Positions 35,791-45,752 are shown, counted from the first letter of the stretch. The stretch is 64,000 nucleotides of DNA from Cryobacterium algoritolerans (GCF_004402785.1 NZ_SOFP01000010.1:104476-168475); one strand, 5' to 3'. Numbers and translations: made by a program. The notes: generated by a model from the letters alone, not told the origin.

Positions 35791-36852
35791 ATGAACACCA
35801 AGCTGAGAATCGCCGTCATCGGAGCGGGATATTGGGGTCCCAACCTGGCTCGGAACTTCCACACCAGCCCGGACTGGGAACTGGTGGCGATCTGCGACAT
35901 TGACCAGGAGCGAGCCCAAAAGGTGGCCGACACCGTCGGCGGCGTCCGCGCGGTCACCTCTCTCAACGACCTCCTCTCGTCCGACGACATCGACGCCGTC
36001 GCCATCGCGACGCCGGCCCGAACGCACCACGGCATCACCCGTGCCGCCCTTAGCGCCGGCAAGCACGTCATGGTCGAGAAGCCTCTCGCGGACACGGGGA
36101 GGCGCGGGCGCGACATGGTGCGCGCGGCCGCAGAACGAGGCCTGGTCCTGATGGCCGACCACACCTACTGCTACACGCCGGCCGTCCTGAAGATTCGGGA
36201 GCTGATCGCGGAGGGTGCCCTCGGCGAGATCCTCTTCATCGACTCCGTGCGCATCAATCTCGGCCTCATCCAACCCGATGTCGATGTTTTCTGGGATCTT
36301 GCACCCCACGACCTGTCCATCATCGACTTCATTCTGCCCGGGGGCCTGCGGCCGCTGAGCGTCTCCGCCACCGGTGCGGATCCCCTGGGCGCCGGAAAGT
36401 CCTGCATCGGCTACCTCGTGCTGCCCCTTGCCGAGGGCGCAATCGCCCATGTGCACGTCAACTGGCTCAGCCCGACAAAGATCCGCCAGATGATCGTCGG
36501 TGGAACCAGAAGGACCCTGGTCTGGGACGACCTCAACCCGCAGCAGCGACTGAGCGTCTATGACCGTGGCGTCGACCTCGAACTGCAGGCGCTCGACGGT
36601 GCCGAGCGCAAGGCGGCCACGGTCTCCTATCGGCTCGGCGATACCTGGTCGCCGGCGTTGCCGGAGCGGGAGGCGCTCGGGGCCATGGCAACCGAGTTCG
36701 CGGAGAGCATCCGGGACCGGCGTCCACCTCGTACCGACGGCGAGGCGGGGCTGCGTGTCCTGTCCGTGCTGGAAGCGGCGAGCAAGAGTCTGGCGGCCAA
36801 CGGGGCCGCAGTGGTACTGGATGAAGACCGCGTGTCGGTCGGAGAGTTCTGA
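35791..36852 (+). CDS. Gfo/Idh/MocA-family NAD-dependent sugar oxidoreductase
   Basis: The protein has 353 residues. The Rossmann motif is VIGAGYWGPN (about 8-17), EKPLA is the family's catalytic/NAD block (about 96-100), and DLAPHDLSI corresponds to the substrate-side motif. It is similar in kind to UDP-GlcNAc(A) 3-dehydrogenases (WbpB/WlbA), which make a 3-keto sugar for a following aminotransferase. Start ATG has GGGGGGAACGG upstream. It begins a tight six-gene run, overlapping the next gene by 1 bp. Confidence 0.88.
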   Translation: MNTKLRIAVIGAGYWGPNLARNFHTSPDWELVAICDIDQERAQKVADTVGGVRAVTSLNDLLSSDDIDAVAIATPARTHHGITRAALSAGKHVMVEKPLADTGRRGRDMVRAAAERGLVLMADHTYCYTPAVLKIRELIAEGALGEILFIDSVRINLGLIQPDVDVFWDLAPHDLSIIDFILPGGLRPLSVSATGADPLGAGKSCIGYLVLPLAEGAIAHVHVNWLSPTKIRQMIVGGTRRTLVWDDLNPQQRLSVYDRGVDLELQALDGAERKAATVSYRLGDTWSPALPEREALGAMATEFAESIRDRRPPRTDGEAGLRVLSVLEAASKSLAANGAAVVLDEDRVSVGEF

Positions 36853-37847
36853 TGACAACACTGAGTGGGGCAAGGGTCCTGGTGACGGGAGGCGCGGGAA
36901 CGATCGGATCGACGATCGTCGACCAGCTTCTCGAAGCCGGGGTCGCGCGCGTGACGGTCCTCGACAACCTCGTCAGGGGGCGCGTGGACAACCTCGCCGA
37001 TGCCCTCGAGACCGGGCGGGTGGAGCTCGTCACGGGCGACATCCGGGATCGAGAAGTCGTTGGCAGGGTCACCCGGGGGATGGATATCGTCTTCCACCAG
37101 GCCGCGATCAGGATCACCCAATGCGCAGAGGAACCACGGCTGGCCCTCGAGGTGCTTGTCGACGGGACCTTCAACGTGATCGAGGCCGCCGTGGCAAGCA
37201 AGGTGGGCAGGCTGGTCGCCGCATCGAGCGCGTCCGTCTATGGCCTGGCCGAATCGTTCCCCACCGCCGAACGACACCACCATCACAACAACGACACTCT
37301 CTACGGGGCCGCCAAGTCGTTCAACGAGGGAATGCTGCGCAGCTTCCGCGCGATGAACGGGCTTGACTACGTCGCCCTGCGCTATTTCAACGTGTACGGA
37401 CCAAGGATGGATGCGCACGGGCTGTACACCGAAGTGCTCGTGCGCTGGATGGAACGCATTGCGGACGGCAAACCCCCGTTGATTTTCGGAGACGGCCTGC
37501 AGACCATGGACTTCGTCTTCACCTCGGACATCGCGCGAGCCAATCTGCTCGCGGCGACCAGCACCGTCACCGACGGCGTCTACAACGTCGCCAGCGGAAC
37601 CGAGACGAGCCTGCTCGGCCTCGCAGAGGCGCTCCTGGAGGCAATGGATTCGGACCTCCCCGTCGAACACGGACCGGACCGTGCGGTCAACGGGGTCGCC
37701 CGGAGGCTCGCGGACGTCCGGGCGGCACGCCAGGACCTCGGTTTCGAAGCGACGGTGTCGCTGGCCGACGGGCTTCGCGAACTCGTCAGTTGGTGGCGAC
37801 CGCTTCGTGAGCAGATCGCCGCCGAACGCACGCTGGTCGCATCATGA
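36852..37847 (+). CDS. NAD-dependent epimerase/dehydratase (extended SDR, nucleotide sugar)
   Basis: The protein has 331 residues. VTGGAGTIGS (about 11-20) binds NAD, and the SDR catalytic pair is Tyr 151/Lys 155 in YGAAK with the preceding SASVYG Ser. It is a GalE/WbpP-like enzyme acting on UDP- or dTDP-sugars, as 4-epimerase or dehydratase. It overlaps the genes on both sides by 1 and 4 bp. Confidence 0.88.
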   Translation: MTTLSGARVLVTGGAGTIGSTIVDQLLEAGVARVTVLDNLVRGRVDNLADALETGRVELVTGDIRDREVVGRVTRGMDIVFHQAAIRITQCAEEPRLALEVLVDGTFNVIEAAVASKVGRLVAASSASVYGLAESFPTAERHHHHNNDTLYGAAKSFNEGMLRSFRAMNGLDYVALRYFNVYGPRMDAHGLYTEVLVRWMERIADGKPPLIFGDGLQTMDFVFTSDIARANLLAATSTVTDGVYNVASGTETSLLGLAEALLEAMDSDLPVEHGPDRAVNGVARRLADVRAARQDLGFEATVSLADGLRELVSWWRPLREQIAAERTLVAS

Positions 37848-39001
37848 GCCGGATCAACGTGATGAAACCATGGCTGGGTGAGGAGGAAATCCTCGCCGTG
37901 ACCGAGGTGATCGAGTCCGGATGGGTGGCACAGGGTCCCCGCGTCGCCCAATTCGAAGCGGCCTTCGCAGAGGCCATGGCCGCCGAATTCGCGATTGCCA
38001 CCTCCAGCTGCACCACGGCGCTGCACCTCGCCCTGATCGTCGCCGGAGTGATGGCAGACGACGACGTGGTCGTGCCGTCCTTCTCCTTCATCGCCACCGC
38101 GAACGCACCGACCTACCTGGGCGCGCGGCCGGTGTTCGCCGACGTGGACCCGGTCACCGGCAATGTGACCGCTGAAACGGTCGCGGCGGCGCTGACGGCC
38201 AGGACGAGCGCCGTGATCGTCGTCGACCAGGGTGGGGTCCCCCTCGACCTCGACCCGATTCGAAAACTGTGTGATCCCCGCGGGATCGTGGTGATCGAAG
38301 ACGCCGCCTGCGGCGCCGGATCACGCTACCGCGATCGGCCGGTCGGCTCCGGGGCCGTGCTCGCAGCGTGGTCCTTTCACCCGCGCAAGCTACTCACGAC
38401 GGGCGAGGGCGGGATGCTGACCACCTCGAACGGCGAGTGGGCGGCCAGGGCGAGGCGGCTGCGCGAGCATTCCATGAGCGTGTCCGCGACTGACCGCCAG
38501 AGCAGTGTGCTGGCGCCGGCGGAAGAATACGACGAAATCGGGTTCAACTACCGGATGACTGACCTGCAGGCGGCCATCGGCCTCGTACAGCTCGGCCGAC
38601 TGCCCGAGATCGTGCGACGACGCCGGGAATTGGCCGCACGGTACACGGCCGAATTCAACGATATCCCCGGCGTGCGCTGTGTGGCCGACCCGGCCTGGGG
38701 CCAGAGCAACTTCCAGTCGTTCTGGATCGAAGTGCAGCCGGGTCCCACCGGCGGGCGGGACGGCGTTCTGGAAGCCCTGGCGCTGGCGGATGTTTCCGGT
38801 CGGCGCGGGATCATGGCCGCACACCGCCAGCCTGCCTACCGGGACCGGGACACGGGAGGAGTCGCACTTCCGGGCACGGAACACCTCACCGACAACACCC
38901 TCATCCTTCCCCTTTACCACCAGCTGACGGCTGCGGACCAGGACCGGGTGATCGCCGCGGTTCGTGCCGCCGTGGGTGCGCTTACCCCAAGCTCGGTCTG
39001 A
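37844..39001 (+). CDS. DegT/DnrJ/EryC1-family sugar aminotransferase (first copy)
   Basis: This 385-residue PLP enzyme has the Schiff-base Lys at about 182 in SFHPRKLLTTGEGGM, and its N-terminal P-W-x-x-EE motif and the GFNYRMTD block match the family. It installs an amino group on a keto-sugar nucleotide. The next gene is a PglD/NeuD-like acetyltransferase, so the pair probably makes an N-acetylated amino sugar of the bacillosamine or perosamine kind. Confidence 0.9.
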   Translation: MSRINVMKPWLGEEEILAVTEVIESGWVAQGPRVAQFEAAFAEAMAAEFAIATSSCTTALHLALIVAGVMADDDVVVPSFSFIATANAPTYLGARPVFADVDPVTGNVTAETVAAALTARTSAVIVVDQGGVPLDLDPIRKLCDPRGIVVIEDAACGAGSRYRDRPVGSGAVLAAWSFHPRKLLTTGEGGMLTTSNGEWAARARRLREHSMSVSATDRQSSVLAPAEEYDEIGFNYRMTDLQAAIGLVQLGRLPEIVRRRRELAARYTAEFNDIPGVRCVADPAWGQSNFQSFWIEVQPGPTGGRDGVLEALALADVSGRRGIMAAHRQPAYRDRDTGGVALPGTEHLTDNTLILPLYHQLTAADQDRVIAAVRAAVGALTPSSV

Positions 39002-39002
39002 G

Positions 39003-39686
39003 ATGAAGGACCTGCTGCTGCTGGGGGCGAGCGGCCTGGCTCGTGAGGTCCTGGCGGACCTCGGCGACAGTTATCGCGTTGTCGGCATCCTGGACGACGA
39101 TTCGGCCCGCCACGGCGAGCGGTTGGCCGGCATCCCGATCCTCGGCGACGTCGACCGTGCGGCGCTTTACGAGGCGGATTTGATCGTCTGCATTGGCTCC
39201 GGACAGGGCCGTCGGCGGCTCGTCGATCGCCTCACCGGGCTGGGAATCGGTGGCGACCGGTATGCCACCTTCATCTCGTCCGCCGCGCACGTTCCGCCCG
39301 GCAACCAGGTGGGCGTGGGAAGCATCCTCATGGCCGGTGTCGTCCTTACCGCCAACGTCAGCGTGGGACGTCATGTCGTCATCATGCCCAATGCGACGCT
39401 CACCCACGACAACGTGGTCAACGACTTCGTGACCATCGCCTCCGGGGTGGCTCTGGGCGGCTCGGTCGTGCTCGGCGCGGCATGCTACATCGGGATGAAC
39501 GCGTCCGTCCGGCAGAACCTCGAGGTCGGCGGGGGCGCCACGGTCGGCATGGGCGCCGTCGTGCTGGAAAACATCCCGGTCGGCGAAACGTGGTTCAACG
39601 TTCCAGCTCGACCGTTGTCCCGGCGCGCCCCACCGGCCGGCCCGTTCGATTCGCCGGGGGATACAAGTTCCGGGGTGCCGTCGTGA
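39003..39686 (+). CDS. Sugar N/O-acetyltransferase (NeuD/PglD type)
   Basis: The protein has 227 residues. The N-terminal Rossmann-like sugar-binding domain begins LLLGASGLAREVLADL. The C-terminal left-handed beta-helix is built of hexapeptide repeats and ends VGMGAVVLENIPVGETWFNV, the PglD/NeuD signature. It acetylates an amino-sugar nucleotide, most simply the product of the aminotransferase immediately upstream. It starts one base after that gene and overlaps the glycosyltransferase by 4 bp. Confidence 0.9.
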   Translation: MKDLLLLGASGLAREVLADLGDSYRVVGILDDDSARHGERLAGIPILGDVDRAALYEADLIVCIGSGQGRRRLVDRLTGLGIGGDRYATFISSAAHVPPGNQVGVGSILMAGVVLTANVSVGRHVVIMPNATLTHDNVVNDFVTIASGVALGGSVVLGAACYIGMNASVRQNLEVGGGATVGMGAVVLENIPVGETWFNVPARPLSRRAPPAGPFDSPGDTSSGVPS

Positions 39687-40936
39687 GAATCGTGATCTAC
39701 CCCCATTCGATGGAATTCGGCGGCAGCCAGCGCAACGCAATCGACATCGCGACCGCGCTGCGCGATCGTGGCCACGAGCTGACCGTGTTCTGTCCGCCGG
39801 GACCACTTGTGGAACTGGTCACCGAGCGCAGGCTCCGCCACGAGATCGCGCCGTTGCCTCGGATTCGGCCGTCTTTCGCCGTGATGAAGCGGCTGTGTGC
39901 CGTCGTCGAGGCGGCCGACGCAGATGTCGTGCACGGATTCGAGTGGCCGCCTGCTGTCGAGGCACTGTTCGGGCCCGGCCGGAAGCTGGGCGTGCCGGCG
40001 GTCTGCACCGTGATGTCGATGTCGGTGGCACCGTTCCTGCCGAGGTGGCTGCCGCTCACCGTGGGCACGGAAAGCATTTTTCGGACGGAACGTACCCACC
40101 GGACAAATGTCATCCTGATGGAGCCGCCGGTGGATACAGAGCACGATCGGCCGGTGGACCAGGTCGCGGCGAAGCGCCGACTGGGAATCGACCCCGAGAT
40201 CCTTGTCGTCTCCCTGGTCACCAGGCTGGCCACGGAACTCAAGCGGGAGGGCATCCTCGCTGCCATCGAGGCGGTCGGTGTGCTCGCCCGCGAATTCCCG
40301 GTCACGCTCGTGATCGCCGGGGACGGGCCGATTCGAGCCGAGGCCGACGCCGCCGCACGCCGCGCCAACGCGGCAGCGGGAACACGGGCTGTGCTGCTCA
40401 CCGGAAACCTCGTCGATCCGCGCCCCGTATACGACGCGGCCGATGTTGCACTCGGGATGGGGGGTTCGGCACTCAGGTCTATGGCCTTCCGGAAACCGCT
40501 GATTGTCCAGGGCGAACGGGGCTTCTGGCGAGTACTCGGGCCGGATTCGCTGACCAGTTTCACCGAGAACGGGTGGTTTGGAGTTGGTACTGCCGACGAG
40601 GAGCGCGACGGTGCCGCGAGGCTCGGTCGGCTGCTGCGCCCGCTCCTCGCCGACGCGGACGCCCGCGCCGCTCTCGGGTCGTTTTCGCGTGCCACCGTCG
40701 AGTCCCGCTACGGGCTCCCCACCGCAGTCGAACGACTGGAGGGCTTCTATCTTGAGGCCATACGACGCGGCCACGCCATGCCCGTGCCGGCGTCCCGCCT
40801 TCTCGCGCCCTATCTGTCAGTGACCGGCTACGAAATACGGCGAAAGGTCAAGCGCCGACTCGGCGGGGTTGTGAGCGACGACTTCAATTCTCTGGCATCC
40901 ATTCAGATTCAATCCGACAGGAGCGTCTCCCGATGA
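39683..40936 (+). CDS. Glycosyltransferase, GT4-like
   Basis: The protein has 417 residues from GTG 39683 (GTGA overlap). The N-terminal GT-B domain begins IVIYPHSMEFGGSQRNAIDI, with the GGSQ acceptor-side loop. The donor-side domain shows VSLVTRLATELKREGI and VIAGDGPIRAEADAAA. The usual EGFGL-type Glu motif is replaced by GMGGSALRSMAF, so the donor site is divergent. It adds one sugar to the lipid-linked repeat unit on the cytoplasmic face. Confidence 0.85.
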   Translation: MRIVIYPHSMEFGGSQRNAIDIATALRDRGHELTVFCPPGPLVELVTERRLRHEIAPLPRIRPSFAVMKRLCAVVEAADADVVHGFEWPPAVEALFGPGRKLGVPAVCTVMSMSVAPFLPRWLPLTVGTESIFRTERTHRTNVILMEPPVDTEHDRPVDQVAAKRRLGIDPEILVVSLVTRLATELKREGILAAIEAVGVLAREFPVTLVIAGDGPIRAEADAAARRANAAAGTRAVLLTGNLVDPRPVYDAADVALGMGGSALRSMAFRKPLIVQGERGFWRVLGPDSLTSFTENGWFGVGTADEERDGAARLGRLLRPLLADADARAALGSFSRATVESRYGLPTAVERLEGFYLEAIRRGHAMPVPASRLLAPYLSVTGYEIRRKVKRRLGGVVSDDFNSLASIQIQSDRSVSR

Positions 40937-42084
40937 CGAATTCAGTCTTGACCAGTTCGGTGCCGGCGGCGGAAGCGTTGGGGCCCCCCGTGCCGTTCAT
41001 CGATCTCGTTGCGCAGCAAGCGGAAATCCAGGACGAGATCAGCCCCGAAATCGCTGAGGCCCTCAGACGGGCGGACTTCATCGGAGGCAAGCATGTCGCG
41101 GCGTTCGAGGCCGACTTCGCGGCCTTCACCTCGGTGACGCACTGTATCGGTGTCGGCAACGGCACGGATGCCCTTGAACTCGCGCTCCGTGCGCTCGACA
41201 TCGTCGAGGGCCGAGAAGTTCTGGTGCCGGTGAATTCATTCATTGCCTCCGCGGAGGCGGTGCTTCGGGCGGGAGCCACGGTCCGGTTCGCCGATGTCGA
41301 TGACGATTCGCTGCTCCTTGACCGGGCTTCGGTCGAGAGCGCGATCACGAATGAGACCGCGGCCGTCATGGCCGTCCACCTGTATGGGCAGCCTGCACCG
41401 GTCGACCAGATCCTTTCCGTGGCAGACAGGTACGGTGCCGTCGTGATCGAGGATGCCGCGCAGTCGCAGGGCGCTTGTCGCAATGGCCGCCCGGCCGGCT
41501 CTCTCTCCCGGATTGCGGCCACGAGCTTTTATCCAGGCAAGAACCTGGGCGCCGCAGGCGACGGTGGCGCGGTGCTGACCAGCGACGACGATCTCGCCGC
41601 CCGGGTTCGGCGGATCGCCAGTCATGGCAGCACGGAGAAGTACGTGCATGACGAGTTCGGGTTCAACTCCCGCCTGGACTCGATCCAGGCGATCGTCCTG
41701 CGCGCCAAGCTGGCCCGGCTGGAGGCCTGGAACGCGGCGCGCCGGGCAGCCGCACGACGATACGACGTGCTGATCGCCGACGTCGACGGTGTCCGAGCGC
41801 CGGTCACCCTCGCGGGCAACGTGCACAATTGGCACATCTACTCCGTCCGGGTCGAAGACCGGGACCGCATCCTCGCCGGACTCCATGCGGAAGGCATCGG
41901 CGCAGCACTTCACTACCCGACCCCGATCCACCTGACCGGTGCCTTCCGGCATCTTGGTTTGGCCAGGGGCGACTTCCCCGTGGCCGAGCGTGCGGCGGCG
42001 CAGCTCCTGTCTCTGCCGATGTTCCCGCACCTGACCGAAGCGCAACAGGTTCGGGTCGTCGACGCGTTGAAGCGCCTGGTCTGA
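40933..42084 (+). CDS. DegT/DnrJ/EryC1-family sugar aminotransferase (second copy)
   Basis: The protein has 383 residues. The Schiff-base Lys is at about 203 in SFYPGKNLGAAGDGGA, the form seen in 3-aminotransferases such as DesV, FdtB and the WbpE/WlbC group. PFIDLVAQQAEIQDEI at the N-terminus is also typical. It would fit the 3-keto product of the Gfo/Idh enzyme 5 kb upstream. It overlaps the glycosyltransferase by 4 bp. Confidence 0.9.
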   Translation: MTNSVLTSSVPAAEALGPPVPFIDLVAQQAEIQDEISPEIAEALRRADFIGGKHVAAFEADFAAFTSVTHCIGVGNGTDALELALRALDIVEGREVLVPVNSFIASAEAVLRAGATVRFADVDDDSLLLDRASVESAITNETAAVMAVHLYGQPAPVDQILSVADRYGAVVIEDAAQSQGACRNGRPAGSLSRIAATSFYPGKNLGAAGDGGAVLTSDDDLAARVRRIASHGSTEKYVHDEFGFNSRLDSIQAIVLRAKLARLEAWNAARRAAARRYDVLIADVDGVRAPVTLAGNVHNWHIYSVRVEDRDRILAGLHAEGIGAALHYPTPIHLTGAFRHLGLARGDFPVAERAAAQLLSLPMFPHLTEAQQVRVVDALKRLV

Positions 42085-42087
42085 GTC

Positions 42088-43605
42088 ATGGAGGCGTCCG
42101 CTGACGACCGCCCGGGTGAGGCCGCCGGGGTGCTCGAACGGAGCGTGCGGAAGGGGCTGCGTTGGAGCCTCGTGAACACCCTCGTCGGACGCCTGGGTTC
42201 CTTCCTGACCGGTATTGTCATCGCGCGCATCGTTGCGCCGGAGGACTTCGGCATCTACGCGGTTGCCCTGGTCGCACTGAATCTGCTGCTGAGCATGAAC
42301 GAGCTCGGCGTCAGTGTCGCCCTGGTCAGGCATCCCGGCTCGGTGGCGGCACTCGCGCCGACGGTGACCACGGTGGCAATCGGGATGAGTGCGGTCCTCT
42401 TCGCAGTGAGCTGGTTCGCGGCCGCACCGTTCGCCGGTGCCATGGGTGTACCGGAGGCGACCGGCGTCGTACGCCTGATGAGCGCGGCCGTGCTCATCGA
42501 TGGACTCGCGGCAGTGCCCGTCGCCCTGCTGACCCGAGCCTTCATGCAGGGTCGACGAACCCAAATCGACCTGATCGCATTCGCGGTGGGCACGCCGACC
42601 ACGATCCTGTTGGCCGTGGCAGGCTATGGCGCCTGGAGTCTGGCGTGGGGCGTTGTGATCGGTAACCTGGTCACGGCGGTCCTGTCGCTTGTCTACGCCC
42701 CCGCTCGTTATGCACCGGGGTTCGACCGCGGAACCGCCGTCGGTCTGCTCAAGTTCGGCTTGCCGCTGGCCGGCGCCAGCCTTCTGCTGCTCGCGCTGCT
42801 CAATGTGGACTTCGTCGTGGTGGGCCGGATTCTGGGAAAGGCGGACCTCGGCCTGTATTTGCTCGCTTTCAACCTCAGCACCTGGCCGATGACGCTCGTG
42901 TCGACGGCCGTACGCAGGGTCACGACCGCCATGTTCGCCCAGCTCAGTGAGCGTGGTGACGGTCGGGAAGGCTTTCGCGACTCACTGTTCCTGGTGCTGT
43001 CCCTGGGCATGCTGTTGGGCACGCTCCTTGCGGCCTACGCGCCAGGGATTGTGACGTTCCTCTACGGCGACCGATGGGCGGCCGCCGCGCTGGCCGTTCC
43101 CGCTCTGGCTGTCCTCAGCATCGGGCGGATGCTGGTCGAATTGACCTACGACTACCTGGTCGCCGTAGGACGCACGATGGGGAATGCGTGGCTGCACGCA
43201 CTCTGGCTGGTCGCGCTCGTGCCGGCGCTGGCTGCGGGCGCGACGTGGTTCGGAATCCGCGGCGTCTCCTGGGCCCACGCGGTCGTCGTCCTGATCGTCG
43301 TGGTGCCGGGGATCGGTATCCTGCTCCGCCGAGCGGGAATCCCCGCCTGGCGTCTACTGGCCGATTTCGCCCTGCCGGCCGCGGGTTCCGCGGCGGTCCT
43401 GCTGTCGGCATGGTTGGTCACGAGCGTTCTTCCGTCGGGATTGCTGATGCTCGCCGTCGGGGGTGTGGCCGGGCTGGCGGTCTACGCGCTCATCGTCGGT
43501 CCGAGGTTCGCCCGAATTCTGCGGCGACTCCTCGGCCTCGGAACCCCACGCGTTGGAAAACGCAGGGGCATTTCGGGCTGGCTCACCGGGGCAACGTCGC
43601 CGTGA
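42088..43605 (+). CDS. Wzx-type polysaccharide flippase
   Basis: This 505-residue membrane protein has 12-14 hydrophobic segments and the polysaccharide-synthesis/MATE-like N-terminus (GLRWSLVNTLVGRLGSFLTG, then VAPEDFGIYAVALVALNLL). It turns the undecaprenyl-linked repeat unit across the membrane. Its 3' end overlaps the converging polymerase gene by 23 bp. Confidence 0.92.
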   Translation: MEASADDRPGEAAGVLERSVRKGLRWSLVNTLVGRLGSFLTGIVIARIVAPEDFGIYAVALVALNLLLSMNELGVSVALVRHPGSVAALAPTVTTVAIGMSAVLFAVSWFAAAPFAGAMGVPEATGVVRLMSAAVLIDGLAAVPVALLTRAFMQGRRTQIDLIAFAVGTPTTILLAVAGYGAWSLAWGVVIGNLVTAVLSLVYAPARYAPGFDRGTAVGLLKFGLPLAGASLLLLALLNVDFVVVGRILGKADLGLYLLAFNLSTWPMTLVSTAVRRVTTAMFAQLSERGDGREGFRDSLFLVLSLGMLLGTLLAAYAPGIVTFLYGDRWAAAALAVPALAVLSIGRMLVELTYDYLVAVGRTMGNAWLHALWLVALVPALAAGATWFGIRGVSWAHAVVVLIVVVPGIGILLRRAGIPAWRLLADFALPAAGSAAVLLSAWLVTSVLPSGLLMLAVGGVAGLAVYALIVGPRFARILRRLLGLGTPRVGKRRGISGWLTGATSP

Positions 43606-44968
43606 GGGGCGTCATGGGTTGATCCTGCTGTTTCAGACTGTTCGAGAGTGCGCCGATCATTCCCACACTGAGGAACATCAGACCGGATGCCTGGGGAAAC
43701 CCGAAGGCGTCGAAGGTCGCGAAACTGCACGCACCGGCGGCAGCCATGGCCACAAGTGCCTGGGCCAGGCTCCGAGCCTTCGGATCGGAGGTCAACCGGC
43801 GAGCTCGGAACCCGGAGACGATTGCCACCGAGAAGACGGCCAGAAGCACCACGGTCCCGACCGCACCCACCTCGATCAGGAGACCGAGGTACTGGTTGTC
43901 GAGAATGCGGTACCGCGGCAGGAAGGTGGAGAAGCCACGACCGAACAGCGGTGACCGCTGAATGAAATCGAAGGCGAGCGCATAACTGTCCGTCCGGGAA
44001 CGGGCGCTGCCATCTTCAGAGATCCCGGTGAACAACTTGGTCAGGGTGCCGATCATCCCGGGAATGGTGACGTAGATCACACCCAGGAGGGCGGCGATGG
44101 TGACGTAGGAGATCCGTCGCCGTCCGGCCGGCCAGGTCGGCAGCACAACGACCAGCGCGACGACCACGCCGAGGATCGCAGACCGAGAGATGGTGATGGG
44201 CACCGCAAAGGCGATCACCGCCACGGGAAACCAGCGAACGAGGCGATTCCGGTGGGTGTCCGACAGGGCGAAGTGCAGACCGAGCGGCAGGATCATGGCC
44301 AGAATGACCCCGAATTCAATCGGATGGGTGGACGTTCCGGCGGCCCTGGTGAAGCCCTCCCTGGTGTAAATGCTGGTGAGGTCGTTGTTGGCGCTGAGAC
44401 CGGGAATCTGGATCACGTCGACGAGGGGAGCGCCGGTGACGAACTGCACGATGCCGACCACTGCAACGACCATACCCGTGAACACCAGCAGCCGGAGTGT
44501 CGATTCGATCCGGTCGACACCCCGAATCCCGTCCCCCGACAGGAGCACCAGCCCCAGCCAGGAGGCGATGAGAAGCAGGCCGCGGTCCGCCCCGTTCAGC
44601 TCCAGGCTCTCGATCGGCCGTACGGTGGCGACGACATAGCTGATCAGGACAATGATGAAGAAACCCAGCATTGCGCTGCGAATGGGTTGCGCGGGGGTCA
44701 GCGTGGAGTAGGTCCGGTTCATCTGGGCGCCGAGCCACAGGACCAGGGCGAGGAGCCCGATGATGACGGCCGGTGTGCCGACGGAGCCCAGGGCGGAGAT
44801 GGTCAGGTTCGCCGGGACGAACATCAGCGCCAGAATGTAGGTCGAGAGCAGCCATCTCGCTTCGATGAAGAATCCACGGGTGGACAGGTCGCGTTGTGGC
44901 GGGGGCACCCGGCCTTGTACCCCGTCGGCGCGGTCACCCGGGCTCTCCAACGGATCGTGCCGGGTCAC
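43583..44968 (-). CDS. O-antigen ligase/Wzy-family polymerase
   Basis: This 461-residue membrane protein has about ten to twelve hydrophobic segments and a large extracytoplasmic loop containing GSARSRTDSYALAFDFIQRS and FGRGFSTF, features of the Wzy_C/O-antigen-ligase family. It polymerises the exported repeat units. The start is taken as GTG 44968, 7 bp after the Wzz-like gene; no good ribosome site is seen. It reads against the flippase with overlapping 3' ends. Confidence 0.88.
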   Translation of the reverse strand: MTRHDPLESPGDRADGVQGRVPPPQRDLSTRGFFIEARWLLSTYILALMFVPANLTISALGSVGTPAVIIGLLALVLWLGAQMNRTYSTLTPAQPIRSAMLGFFIIVLISYVVATVRPIESLELNGADRGLLLIASWLGLVLLSGDGIRGVDRIESTLRLLVFTGMVVAVVGIVQFVTGAPLVDVIQIPGLSANNDLTSIYTREGFTRAAGTSTHPIEFGVILAMILPLGLHFALSDTHRNRLVRWFPVAVIAFAVPITISRSAILGVVVALVVVLPTWPAGRRRISYVTIAALLGVIYVTIPGMIGTLTKLFTGISEDGSARSRTDSYALAFDFIQRSPLFGRGFSTFLPRYRILDNQYLGLLIEVGAVGTVVLLAVFSVAIVSGFRARRLTSDPKARSLAQALVAMAAAGACSFATFDAFGFPQASGLMFLSVGMIGALSNSLKQQDQPMTPLTATLPR

Positions 44969-44975
44969 GTCGCGG

Positions 44976-45752
44976 TCACGTGTTTTCGCTCACCAGAGGC
45001 GAAGCCTCGGCCAGCCTCGCATCGTCAAGGGCGGCAGCATTCCCGACGGTCGTGTCCTCTGGAGTGGTCCCACTCAGGTCGGATGATTGGGGCCGCGCCG
45101 CATTTCCTCGTCGAGACCGCCTGCTGGGCTTCAGGACTGCGCGTTGCCTTCTCCCGACCCGTCGCCGGACGAGGGCGTCCACCGAGACGGCGAGCAGAAG
45201 GGTGAACACGAGACCGGCCGTGACGACCACGATCAGGGTGCGCGCGAGAGCGGAGTAGTTGGGTTCGGCGACCGTGTTGTTCGTGATGACCATCAAGCGG
45301 ATCTCGGACTTGGGCAGCGCCTTGGCGGAGAGCTGAAGATCGACCATCCGGGTGTCGGCGAGGGCGAGAACGGCATTCAATGTTCGAAACGCCCCGGTCG
45401 CCGAGGTGTCCGACACGGCAACCTCGAGCACCGAACCGGACACACTGGCGTCTTTCTCCACCGTGTACTTCCCCTTCGACCCGGTGGGGATGACGCTGCG
45501 AGTCGTCTCCGAATCGCTGAGGGATTTGGCGAGGACTCCGGCCGCGACATCGAGCCCGCCCAGGTTGAGGAACGGGTTGCCGCCTTCTTCGAGGGTGCTC
45601 GTGGGGGGCAGGAGCAGGATCGAGGACTTGACGTCGTACGTCAGCGGGATGAATCGCAGTGTCAGGTAGGCCAGACCGGAGACGACGATCAATCCGGCCA
45701 GGACCACGTACCAGCGGCGGCCCATTGCACGAAGCAGTTCGGACAGCTTCAC
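44976..45752 (-). CDS. Wzz-like chain-length/polysaccharide co-polymerase protein, no kinase domain
   Basis: The protein has 258 residues from GTG 45752 (GGAGGGG upstream). The first membrane helix (about 15-33) begins WYVVLAGLIVVSGLAYL, an external segment follows, and the second helix (about 180-200) precedes a basic cytoplasmic tail. There is no Walker motif or Tyr-cluster, so this is a Wzz-type protein without the tyrosine kinase half. It probably sets polymer length with the polymerase encoded next to it. Confidence 0.8.
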   Translation of the reverse strand: MKLSELLRAMGRRWYVVLAGLIVVSGLAYLTLRFIPLTYDVKSSILLLPPTSTLEEGGNPFLNLGGLDVAAGVLAKSLSDSETTRSVIPTGSKGKYTVEKDASVSGSVLEVAVSDTSATGAFRTLNAVLALADTRMVDLQLSAKALPKSEIRLMVITNNTVAEPNYSALARTLIVVVTAGLVFTLLLAVSVDALVRRRVGRRQRAVLKPSRRSRRGNAARPQSSDLSGTTPEDTTVGNAAALDDARLAEASPLVSENT

